DNA of 35,170 bases, from assembly GCF_014207445.1 (NCBI RefSeq), contig NZ_JACHEM010000031.1, positions 1 to 35,170 on the forward strand, read 5' to 3'. Source of the stretch: Streptomyces candidus (GTDB taxonomy: Bacteria; Actinomycetota; Actinomycetes; Streptomycetales; Streptomycetaceae). Below the pieces are notes generated by a model that had not been told where the DNA came from, searched no databases, and saw only the letters and a program-made list of their open reading frames with translations. Each line of letters starts with the position of its first letter. Position 1 is the first letter of the stretch. Made by a program: the position numbers and the translations under genes. Below, piece by piece: positions 12,705 through 21,200 of the stretch.

Positions 12705-13588
12705 TTGTCCTCCTGGAGTGCCTCGATGAGTGCCTTGAGCTGTGCTTCGATGCGGTCGTTGATCTGCTTCTCGACTGCGTCGAAGCGGGCCATCAGCTCG
12801 TGGTGGAACTTGTCCTGGTAGGCGAGGAAGGTGCTGGCCGACCGGGTGGGGTCGCCCTTCTTCGGGTCGGCGGTGGGGCTGGTGATGCGCTGTGCCCAGA
12901 CCTTGTCGACGATTCGTTTGATCTCTGCGTCGGTCAGTGCCACGTCGTCCTCCTCGGGGGGTGTGCCGCCCTTCGCGGCGGCGAGGATGCGGGCGAAGGG
13001 CAGGTTGCCCGGGTCGCCGTGGTCGTTCTCGGGCACGTGCTGGTGGCCGCACCAGCCGCGGAAGTTGGTCCACTGGCTGAAGGTCATGCGCACGCTGGTG
13101 TTGCCGTAGCTCGCCGGGTACGCCCGCCACTCCGGCACTCCGACCAGCGGAACGCCGTGGTTGGTGAGCAGCCAGCGCATCAGCCAGGCCATGTCGCGCA
13201 CTGCCCAGTCGGGCGGCTCGGGCCAGTAGATGTGCGGGACTCCCCGCCGCGTCCAGTCCGCGTGCCGGGCGGGGTCGCAGGTGCCGACGAGTTCCCACTG
13301 GAAGACGTTCGCCGTGTTCGTCAGCACCCCGCCGGCTTTGTTCACGAGGGCACGGGCGGACTCGTCGATGTCGAAGTGCTGGTGGTGGACGAGCCGTTTG
13401 TTCTTGAAGTCCGGCACGGAGGTGACCGTCGGTGCCGACGACCCCTGGTTGTAGTCGTAGAGGGTGGAGCCCTCCGTGGTGTGGATGACGCCGCAGTTGA
13501 CCTCCATGTCGGAGCCTGAGTAGCGGTCGTTCCCGAAGAACAGGTCGAGCACGGCCCCGGGGATCCGCTGGGGTCCGGTTCTGGTCAC
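12701..13588 (-). CDS. Endolysin, N-acetylmuramoyl-L-alanine amidase
   Basis: A 295-residue protein. The start is GTG 13588 because GGAGGC lies directly upstream; an ATG at 13603 would sit on that site. It has an Amidase_2/PGRP-like catalytic domain of about 205 residues: VIHTTEG (34-40, zinc His 36), the NVFQWELVG strand (94-102), and GHQHVPENDHGDPG (181-194) with the second zinc His and conserved Asp. The domain cuts the bond between muramic acid and the stem peptide. The last 75 residues are a charged helical region ending in a coiled coil, in place of a classic cell-wall-binding domain. It lacks a signal peptide, which fits holin-dependent release. Confidence 0.92.
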   Translation of the reverse strand: MTRTGPQRIPGAVLDLFFGNDRYSGSDMEVNCGVIHTTEGSTLYDYNQGSSAPTVTSVPDFKNKRLVHHQHFDIDESARALVNKAGGVLTNTANVFQWELVGTCDPARHADWTRRGVPHIYWPEPPDWAVRDMAWLMRWLLTNHGVPLVGVPEWRAYPASYGNTSVRMTFSQWTNFRGWCGHQHVPENDHGDPGNLPFARILAAAKGGTPPEEDDVALTDAEIKRIVDKVWAQRITSPTADPKKGDPTRSASTFLAYQDKFHHELMARFDAVEKQINDRIEAQLKALIEALQEDK

Positions 13589-13604
13589 GATGCCTCCAGA
13601 CATG

Positions 13605-13628
13605 CAAAAGGCCCCGACTCTGCGGGGC
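13605..13628 (-). terminator. Intrinsic terminator between tail and lysis genes
   Basis: GCCCCG/CGGGGC (arms 13611-13616 and 13623-13628, 6-nt loop) is followed on the minus strand by CTTTT. It lies between the last tail-fibre gene and the endolysin start and could lower or delay lysis gene transcription. Confidence 0.6.
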
Positions 13629-13649
13629 GGCGCGGTGAGGTGGTGCAGG

Positions 13650-14282
13650 TCAGAGGCTGTAGAACAGCCCGTTCAGGCTGACCCATGGGGGCGTGACGCG
13701 GTTGGTTGCGTTCGACGGGGTGGTGCCGACGATGCGGAGGTAGCCGTCCGACTGCGCGTCCAACTTCACCGTGTTCGAGGTGCTGGTGACCTGGGAGCAC
13801 GCTGCGGCGACGGTGCGGAGACTGCCGGGTCGGGCCGCGGATGGCAGGGCGACGGAGTTGAGGATGCCACCGTTGCCGATGGTCGCCGGCGAGCCGCTGT
13901 AGGGGACGTTGATGCCGCCCTGCAGCATGACCGAGAGCTCACCGGCCAGATTGACGATCCGGTACTGGGCGTTCCCGTTGTCGTTGCCGTTGTGGGCATA
14001 TCCCGACGCCATGGAGATCGTCGACCATGTCGAGGCCCCTGCAGCGATGACCACCCAGGCAGCACCGTCGTAGAGGGTGAGGAGTTTCTCTGTGGCCAGG
14101 AAGGCGACCATGCCCCCGACGGGGCTGGTGATCGTCGCATTGCGCTGCGAGGCGCTCGTGTACCGGTTGACCCCGCGGGGGATGACTCCCGCAGCCACAG
14201 CCTGGATCGCGGCCGGGATGTCCGGCGGGTCGGTGGGTGAGGCGATGCTGATGCCCTGCCCGTAGGCGTCTGTCGTCGGCAT
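13650..14282 (-). CDS. Tail fibre/receptor-binding-like protein
   Basis: A 210-residue protein, ATG 14282 with AGGAGT upstream. The N-terminus carries an ASQRNATITSPVGGMVAFLATEKLLTLYDGAAWV segment, a pattern common in phage structural proteins before a fibre head. The remaining 110 residues are Ser/Gly/Thr-rich beta sequence. The C-terminal part shares spaced identities with the preceding gene product (QYR, LAG, LP-x-x-x-RP, KLDA, TWVSL-like end), so the two heads are probably paralogous. It is the last tail gene before the lysis cassette, where receptor-binding proteins often lie. Confidence 0.78.
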   Translation of the reverse strand: MPTTDAYGQGISIASPTDPPDIPAAIQAVAAGVIPRGVNRYTSASQRNATITSPVGGMVAFLATEKLLTLYDGAAWVVIAAGASTWSTISMASGYAHNGNDNGNAQYRIVNLAGELSVMLQGGINVPYSGSPATIGNGGILNSVALPSAARPGSLRTVAAACSQVTSTSNTVKLDAQSDGYLRIVGTTPSNATNRVTPPWVSLNGLFYSL

Positions 14283-14294
14283 GGGACTCCTAGG

Positions 14295-14915
14295 TCAGGT
14301 CAGGGTGTACGAGACGTTGTGGAGGCTGACCCAGGTGGTGAGCCCTCCTGCGGTCGTGTTGACGATCGTCATCTGGCCTGCCGCGGTGGCGTCGAGCTTG
14401 ACCACCGCCCCGCCGGCGCCGACCGGCATGGTGCGCTGACCCGGCGGCCGGTAAGCCACGGGCAGCGCTGCCGCCAGCCAAGCGCCAGCGAGCGGTGGCG
14501 TGCCGGACGTCGTCCACTGGACGCCGCCCTTCCACTGCATGGTCAACTGCCCGGCGACGAGTACGGATCGGTACTGCGGGGCGCCCAGTAGCGGGGTGTA
14601 CCCCGTGGCCAGAGCCGGGGTGACCCACTCCCCTGTCGGCGAGGTCGTCGAGGCGAGACGGCCGCGGGCAATCCAGCTGCCCGAGCCGCTGGACTCCAGG
14701 ACGATGGTGTCCAGGGCGGCGGGCGCCTGGTAGGTCTCGTCGCGGCGGGCGGTGATGCCGTCGGAGGTGGTGACCGTGCCGTCCGTACCGACGGTGGCGA
14801 CGACGGCCAGGCGGAAATCTGCACCCCGGACGGACGGTGTGGCGGCCCCGACCTGTGCGGCCTGCTGCTTGAGGGCGCCCGCGAGCGCGCGGACCTGGGA
14901 GTGACTCGAGGTCAC
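14295..14915 (-). CDS. Minor tail/fibre protein, paralogous head domain
   Basis: A 206-residue protein from GTG 14915, overlapping the upstream stop (GTGA) with GGAGG before it. The first 50 residues are helical (SQVRALAGALKQQAAQVGAA), followed by a beta region (AVVATVGTDGTVTTSDGITAR) and a C-terminal beta-rich domain related to that of the next gene. A fibre or baseplate attachment protein fits its place between the tail hub and the terminal fibre gene. Binding partner or host receptor cannot be read from the sequence. Confidence 0.8.
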   Translation of the reverse strand: MTSSHSQVRALAGALKQQAAQVGAATPSVRGADFRLAVVATVGTDGTVTTSDGITARRDETYQAPAALDTIVLESSGSGSWIARGRLASTTSPTGEWVTPALATGYTPLLGAPQYRSVLVAGQLTMQWKGGVQWTTSGTPPLAGAWLAAALPVAYRPPGQRTMPVGAGGAVVKLDATAAGQMTIVNTTAGGLTTWVSLHNVSYTLT

Positions 14916-16003
14916 GCGTCCTCCTTCGCCGAAATCGTGGCGATCGGGAAATCCCCGCCCTCGTCGAGCGGGACCCCGAACGACTGCACCTGGTGCAGCT
15001 CGCGCAAGCCGTCGGGGTGGGTTACGCGGATGACGTCGCCGCACTCCAGGGCTGGATTCGGCAGCGAGGAGAAGTCGCCTTTCGAGTTCGGCGCCTTGCT
15101 GGCGGCCAGCTTCAGGTTCGCTGCCGCTTGGCACGCGTTCACCGAGGTCAACGTCGAGCTGCTGTAGAACATCGGCCGCCGCCCGAAGGGGCCGCCCCAG
15201 TACGTGGGACTGCCGGTGTCGGTGTCCGTCGCGAGCCACTGCACCGGGGGGAGGTTGTTCTCCGCGCTCTCCCCGCGGGCCAGGACCCCGTTGTGGACCC
15301 GATCCGCGCTCATCCCTCGCGACCCGCGGACGTACACACCGTCCTCGGTTGCCTCGACCGCCCATACCGGGTCGGTGGTGAGCAGGTCAGGCAGGGTCGT
15401 CACCACGAAAATGCCATCGGGGTTCACGTAGCAGATCGCCCCTGCCGCGGCTGCAATTTCCTGCACGGCTGCCCACGGGTCCGCCTCTACGTCCCAGGTG
15501 CGTGCACCGATCGGGACGTCGATGATCGTGGAGATGACCGTCGCGTCGGGCAGACTGCGCAGGATGATCGCCTCGATGGCGCCGACCACAGTGCCTGTCG
15601 CGCGGTACGGCGAAGTGAACTTGTCGTCGGCCACGCATGCCGAGATGTCTTTGCCAGTAAGAGTGACGGGCCCATCCGACGGATCGCCGATGACTTCATC
15701 GAGCCGGAACACTCCCAGCGGCACCAGCTCTTGCGTGCCGTCGCCGTAGTCGACGCCGCGGCTGATCCGCAGACGCGACCCGTACATGGCGAGCTTGTCC
15801 ATCGGGGTGCTCGGGATGAGGGAGACGTCGGCGCTGGTGACGGTGCAGGTCCGGCGGATCGACTGCCCGCGGTCAACCGGGACGCTCCCGCCGGTGTGTT
15901 CCAGCGGCACGACCTCCCCGTCGGTGCGAATGAGGAGCACCTCGGTCACCGGACGGTGCGACTCGGCAAGGCGGGCCAGGAATCGGGGGGACACCGGGTA
16001 CAC
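14912..16003 (-). CDS. Tail hub/baseplate protein, DUF5047-like
   Basis: A 363-residue protein from GTG 16003. The N-terminus (YPVSPRFLARLAESHRPVTE) followed by a beta domain with VPVDRGQSIRRTCTVT and the later LGVFRLDEV segment matches what I know of DUF5047, found in minor tail proteins of Streptomyces phages. The middle (ISACVADDKF, then DPWAAVQEIAAAAGAICYVNPDG) has the look of a gp27-like hub domain. It probably sits at the tail tip beneath the tape measure and carries the fibre proteins encoded next. It overlaps the following gene by four bases. Confidence 0.85.
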   Translation of the reverse strand: MYPVSPRFLARLAESHRPVTEVLLIRTDGEVVPLEHTGGSVPVDRGQSIRRTCTVTSADVSLIPSTPMDKLAMYGSRLRISRGVDYGDGTQELVPLGVFRLDEVIGDPSDGPVTLTGKDISACVADDKFTSPYRATGTVVGAIEAIILRSLPDATVISTIIDVPIGARTWDVEADPWAAVQEIAAAAGAICYVNPDGIFVVTTLPDLLTTDPVWAVEATEDGVYVRGSRGMSADRVHNGVLARGESAENNLPPVQWLATDTDTGSPTYWGGPFGRRPMFYSSSTLTSVNACQAAANLKLAASKAPNSKGDFSSLPNPALECGDVIRVTHPDGLRELHQVQSFGVPLDEGGDFPIATISAKEDA

Positions 16004-16006
16004 GGA

Positions 16007-18247
16007 TCACCCCCCGATGCGGCGGTTGAGGAGAAGGTCCTCGCACGTTTCGTAGGCGGCGAGCAGGTCCGTGCAGGTGGCGAACTCCGCGAGGACGTCC
16101 ACCCAGGTCCGCCCGCCTGACCCGTTGACGCCGGTGGTGGTGGGCAGGTCGACTTCGACGAGAGGCAGCTGCCAGGCCCGCCACTCGTCCATCGCCGCGC
16201 CGCCCGCACGGTCCTCGGTGATCTGACCGACGGACACGTACAGGTCCGAGACGCCCATGCCCGGGACGGCCTGCCACAGCAGAGTGCGCCCGGAGTCCAG
16301 GAGCCAGTGCAGCCCAGCCCGTTCGTCGTCGGACTGCGTCCAGACGGCGAGTTCACCCTCCAGGCCAGCGCGGACCCCGGACAGGACCACCGCGTTCCGG
16401 CGGCCCTTGACCCGGTAGGCGGACTGCTCGACGGGGCGCTGCCAGGTGGGCGCTTTCTGCACCATGACCCGGAGGTTCCGTTGCGGGTTCCCCGGGTCTT
16501 TGAGCCAGGCCATGTTCGCGTCGCCTGCCGTGATGGTCGCCGTCCCCGACGTCCGGAAGGTCGTCAGCGCATCGGTGACCGAGGACCGCGTCTCGACGTA
16601 GTACGACACGGGGACCCCGAGAGGCGCCTCGTAGTCCTCCACCACCAGCAGGTCCGAGACCAGCGGCACCCGGTCCATCAGGCCGGACGGCCCCCGGACC
16701 AACGTGCGGGCACCGTCGCTCAGCACCCGGTACACGGTGACGAGGTCACCCGTCGGGAGCTCGCGCACCGTGAGGGTGAGGGACGCTGTCGAATCCACAG
16801 CGGTCACAGCGATCAGCGGCAGGGCCGGCCAAAGCGCCACCGTGTCCATGCGCAGGACGCTGTTGACGGCGGTAGCGGTGACCGTCCACTCGACGGCGGC
16901 CTGCGTGGCTGTGGCGGGGGCGGTGACGTCGTTGCTTAGGTACCACCAGCCGGTGCCAGGGATCGCGCCGGAGGGTGAGCCGGTGTAGCCCACGTCGGCG
17001 TTCGCCGCGTTGTACCAGCGGACACCCCGGACGGCCGACCATCCGCCGGCCGTGACCTGCGTGCCCGCCATGAGGCGGAACCCGCTGCCGCCGGAGCCAG
17101 ACGGCAGCGGGAACCTTGCGGACCGGATCGTCGACGCGGTGGCCGTCGCCGACGTCACGGTCAGGGCATAGGAGCCGTCGAGGCCGTAGGTACCCCACGG
17201 CGTCGAGCGGGCCAGCGTGGCAACGCCGGTCGGCCGCGTCCAGCCTGCGATGCCCTGTTCGAAGCTGCCGTCCGCGTAGGGGACGACGCTGCCCGCCTGC
17301 AGCGGAGGCGCCACCGTGACGACGACGGTCTCCAGGCGGACGATCTGCCCGGCCGACGCGCCGTTGATGCCAACCGCGACCGAGCAGGTCGCGGCGAGGG
17401 CGGGCGCGAAGGCGGCCACCCTCTGCCGGTAGAAGCCCGTGCCGGGGGCGGCGAGACTGCTCCGGGTGGCCTGGATCTGATTGCCGTTGCTGTCGTAGAA
17501 CCGCAGCTCAATCCAGCAATCCGACGCCAGCGCCGGCGGGTTGATGTACGCGTAGGCTAGGTACTCGGTGCCCGGCGTGACCGACGGCCGCTCGACGCAC
17601 AGCGCCGCCGCGTTGCCCGCGCCGGTCGCCGTGATCGTGAGGGTGTGGCCGCCACCCAGGTAGTTGTCGACCGCCCAGCTGAGCGCGGGGACCTGGCGGC
17701 CGAGGGTGGCGTTGACCTCGGCAGCCCACTGACCGGCGGAGACCTCCGTCGTCTCCGCGGCGAAGGACAGCAGGTTGCCGACAGTCCGGATCGGCAGCCC
17801 CAGGTAGATGTTCTCCGCGTAGGTCACCACAGCGCCGGCCGCAGGGGTCGACGAGATGACGACCTGCGCGCGTACAGCGCCGACCGGTGCCGCACCCGCC
17901 ACGCTGATCCGGTGCCAGGTCGTCGACGCCGCAGTAGTCGTCAGCGACCACAGGATGCTGATCTCCGCGTTGGCCGCGTTCAGCCAGCGGATACCGATCC
18001 GTTCGGGCACCGTGCCACTCGCGTCCGAGAACGCGTAGTAGACCGTGCCCGCCGCCACCGGGTACGAGGAGGCGGTACGGGCCCGCATCTCGCCCGCCGC
18101 CACACTCGTGATCGCCAGGCAGCCGGTGCCGCCGTTCCGGCCGCCCGTGGCTTTCGACAGCGTGCAGTTGAGGAGCGGAGCCCAGCCCGACGTGTTCGGG
18201 TCAATGGACTCCGTGACCGCACTCAGCAGGTTTCCGGGGATCGGCAT
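16007..18247 (-). CDS. Large minor tail protein with repeated carbohydrate-binding-like domains
   Basis: A 746-residue protein, ATG 18247 sharing one base with the tape measure stop. The first 450 residues contain about three copies of a CBM4/9-like beta-sandwich pattern, each with a stretch such as RIGIRWLNAANAEIS, WIELRFYDSNGNQI or GVRWYNAANADVGY. The C-terminal 280 residues are a different region (RELPTGDLVTVYRVL, then NPQRNLRVMVQKAPTW and AYRVKGRRNAVVLSGVRAG) like tail proteins that follow the tape measure. A distal tail protein that touches cell-surface sugars is the likely role. Repeat count is by eye. Confidence 0.82.
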   Translation of the reverse strand: MPIPGNLLSAVTESIDPNTSGWAPLLNCTLSKATGGRNGGTGCLAITSVAAGEMRARTASSYPVAAGTVYYAFSDASGTVPERIGIRWLNAANAEISILWSLTTTAASTTWHRISVAGAAPVGAVRAQVVISSTPAAGAVVTYAENIYLGLPIRTVGNLLSFAAETTEVSAGQWAAEVNATLGRQVPALSWAVDNYLGGGHTLTITATGAGNAAALCVERPSVTPGTEYLAYAYINPPALASDCWIELRFYDSNGNQIQATRSSLAAPGTGFYRQRVAAFAPALAATCSVAVGINGASAGQIVRLETVVVTVAPPLQAGSVVPYADGSFEQGIAGWTRPTGVATLARSTPWGTYGLDGSYALTVTSATATASTIRSARFPLPSGSGGSGFRLMAGTQVTAGGWSAVRGVRWYNAANADVGYTGSPSGAIPGTGWWYLSNDVTAPATATQAAVEWTVTATAVNSVLRMDTVALWPALPLIAVTAVDSTASLTLTVRELPTGDLVTVYRVLSDGARTLVRGPSGLMDRVPLVSDLLVVEDYEAPLGVPVSYYVETRSSVTDALTTFRTSGTATITAGDANMAWLKDPGNPQRNLRVMVQKAPTWQRPVEQSAYRVKGRRNAVVLSGVRAGLEGELAVWTQSDDERAGLHWLLDSGRTLLWQAVPGMGVSDLYVSVGQITEDRAGGAAMDEWRAWQLPLVEVDLPTTTGVNGSGGRTWVDVLAEFATCTDLLAAYETCEDLLLNRRIGG

Positions 18248-21200
18248 CAGCCACCCCCTTGCGCCAGGACCACGTGCTTCAGCTCATTGGCCATGCGGTA
18301 GACGCGGACATCGACGATGTCTTCCAAGGCCTTGTCGCGGGCGATGACCTCGACGCGCAGCCCCTCGCCACCGGGCCGACCGCCGGATGCCAAGGCCATG
18401 GACTCGCGATGGCTGTAGACCTGCGACGGGCCGCCGAACTTGATGAGCTCAGGGCCGCGTTCACCCACCCACGCCCACTCGCCGGGCTGCGGGGTGCCTC
18501 CCTCCGCGTAGCCGCCCGGCCGCCCGTAAGCCTTGGACAGGCCGCCGTAGGCCGAGAGGGCGTATCGCATCGAGGCGTAGATGTTGGCCAGCGGGTTTGT
18601 CGAGGTGCCGTAGCTGAAGGGTCCGGTGTTCTTGAACTGACCCGCGAACGCCTTGAACGTCGGGCCGATGACCTGCATGAGCCCGACGGACGGGTAGCCC
18701 GCTTTCCAGTTGGAGTCCCACCGGTTGACGATGTTGGGGTCGCCGCCGGACTCCTGGTTCATCCGCCGCAGGGTGATGCCGGCCAGGGAGGCGGGCTGTC
18801 CGACGAGGCCGAGCGCCTTGAGGACGGTGCCCCTCCAGCGCTCCACGCCCTTCCCGCCGCCGGTGACGTTGCCACCGCCGGTCAGGTAGGTCATCGGGTC
18901 GACGGGCCGGCCGTTAAGGCGGGCTTCCAGGTGAAGGTGCGGGCCGGTGACGTTGCCGGTCGCGCCGACCCGTCCGATCAGGTCGCCGCCGTTGACGGCT
19001 CCCGACGTGCGGATCATCTGTGAGAGGTGTGCGTACAGGGACTGCAGGCCGCCGCCATGGCTGACCACGAGGTGGTTGCCGTAGGGGCCGCCCGACTTGG
19101 CGCCGGTGATCTGTCCGGAGGCGACTGCCTTGACGGCGCTGCCGAGCGCGGCCGGGAAGTCGAGGCCGGTGTGGCGGCCCGAGGACCACATGCGGCCCGC
19201 GACACCGAACTTCGTTCCGTATCCGGCGTCGACGGGCTTGACCCAGTCGCCGCCCGCGGACAACTGCCCGTCCTCGCCGCCCTTTATGGCAGCGAGCGCC
19301 TGGTTCAGGACGGCGGTGGGCAGTGCCTTGACGAGCTTGCCGAATCCTCCGTCCGCGCCGGGGATCTTGCCGATCAGGTCGCGGATCGGCGATGCCGCGA
19401 GGCTGGCGGCCTTGTGGATGCCGCCGAGGATCCAGTCCTTGGCGTTGCCGAGAAGGCCGCCGATCTTCTTGATCTGGCCGCCGAACCAGTCGCCGATGCC
19501 TCCGTGGGCGCCACGGGTCTCGCCGACCCGGCCGCCCGTGGCGAACCCGGGGACCGAGCCTGTGCGGTTCATGTACTCAAGTGCGCCGAAGCCGATCTTG
19601 CGGGCGGAGTCGCGCTTGACGATGAACTCGTCCGCCATGGCGAGGATCGGAATGGAGTCCTTGCCGGGCACACCGCCTTCCGTGCGCCCGCCCTCCTTGA
19701 ACTTGAACGGCTTCAGCTTGGTGAGCGGCAGGACGCCGGCCGCCGCGTTCCAGAGCCCGACGATGCCGCGGTTGTACACGATGTCGATGACCCACTTGAT
19801 GGGGCCCCGTGTCAGGTCGCGGATGCGGTCCCACTGTCGACCGATGGCGTCCTTGGCGAGCCGGAAGCTTTCGGCGACCAGGGCGATGGCGCGCCGCATC
19901 CGGTCGAACGCGGGCTTGATCCAGCGCTCCCACGCGATGGAGATGGCCAGGCGGATGCCCTGCCACACCGCCCCCACCCGCGTGTTCAGCCAGGACATGG
20001 CCGGGCCGAGGGTGTTGCGGATCCAAGCGTGGATGCTGCGCCAAATCGGCAGGATGACGGTGTCCCAGGCCCACTTGATGACGGCCTGGATCGCCCGCCA
20101 GGCGGGCCCGATCACGCGCTGGTTCAGCCAGGTGAAGGCGGGTCCCAGCTTGGTGAGGACCCAGTTGACCAGCCGGGCGATGATGTTGATCAGTCCGGCG
20201 ATCCACCCGATGACGACACCCAGGGCGCGGGCCAGCACGCCCACCAGGAAGCCGACGAGCTTCACCAGTGGGGGCAGCAGGAACGACAGCACCCCCACCG
20301 CCAGCTTGAGGACGAGTCCGATGAGCTTGGCGACCGGAGGCAGGATCGGCATCAGGGCGACTATCAGGCTGACGCACGCCTTGTTCAGTTGCACCAGAGG
20401 GGGCAGCAGGGCGCGCAGGACGGATGCGCCGAGACCGACGATGATGCCGACGATCTCGGTGATCAGCGGGTACAGCGGACTGAACGCCCTGACGAGGATC
20501 ATCAAGGTCGAGATGAGGGGCGGCAGGATCGCCGCCAGGCCCCCGGTGAGCGAGGCCGCGAGCTGGCTGATGACCGGGACCAGCTGGCCGATGACCGGGG
20601 CGAGCTGGCTGGCCAGGGAGGACCAGACCTCGGCGATGGGCGCGAGCAGCGCGGCGAGCGCCCTGGCCACAGCCGTCAGGGCTGTGCCAAGGATGGGCAG
20701 GATGGGAGTCAGGGCGCCGATGACCGACTGCAGCAGGCTCATCCCGATCGGGATGAGCGGCTGGATAGCCCGCAGGACGGCGTTCAGGGCCGTGGCGAAG
20801 AGCCCGACGAGCAGCGTGGCGGCCTGGCCGATCAGTGTGATCAGCGGCCCCAGTATCGGCGTCAGCGCCTGGAACACCGTGGTGACCAGCGAGGCAAGGA
20901 CTCGCAGGGCGGGGTTCAGGGCGGTGAACAGGGCGGACAGCGGACCGACGAGAACCCGGACGAACCCAACGATGGCGTCGATGATCGGCGTCAGGGCCGG
21001 GGCGAGCGCGGATATCACCGTCGTAATCAGTGCGGCCACCGGCATGAGAAGCGGGATCAGTGCCTGCACGATCCGCACCAGGGCAACACCCAGCAGTTGC
21101 ACCACCGGCATCAACGCTTTGATGATCGGCATCAGGGCTGCGCCGAGGGTCGTGGCGAGCTGTGCGAGCACCGGACCGAGGACCTTGGCGATGGCAGCGA

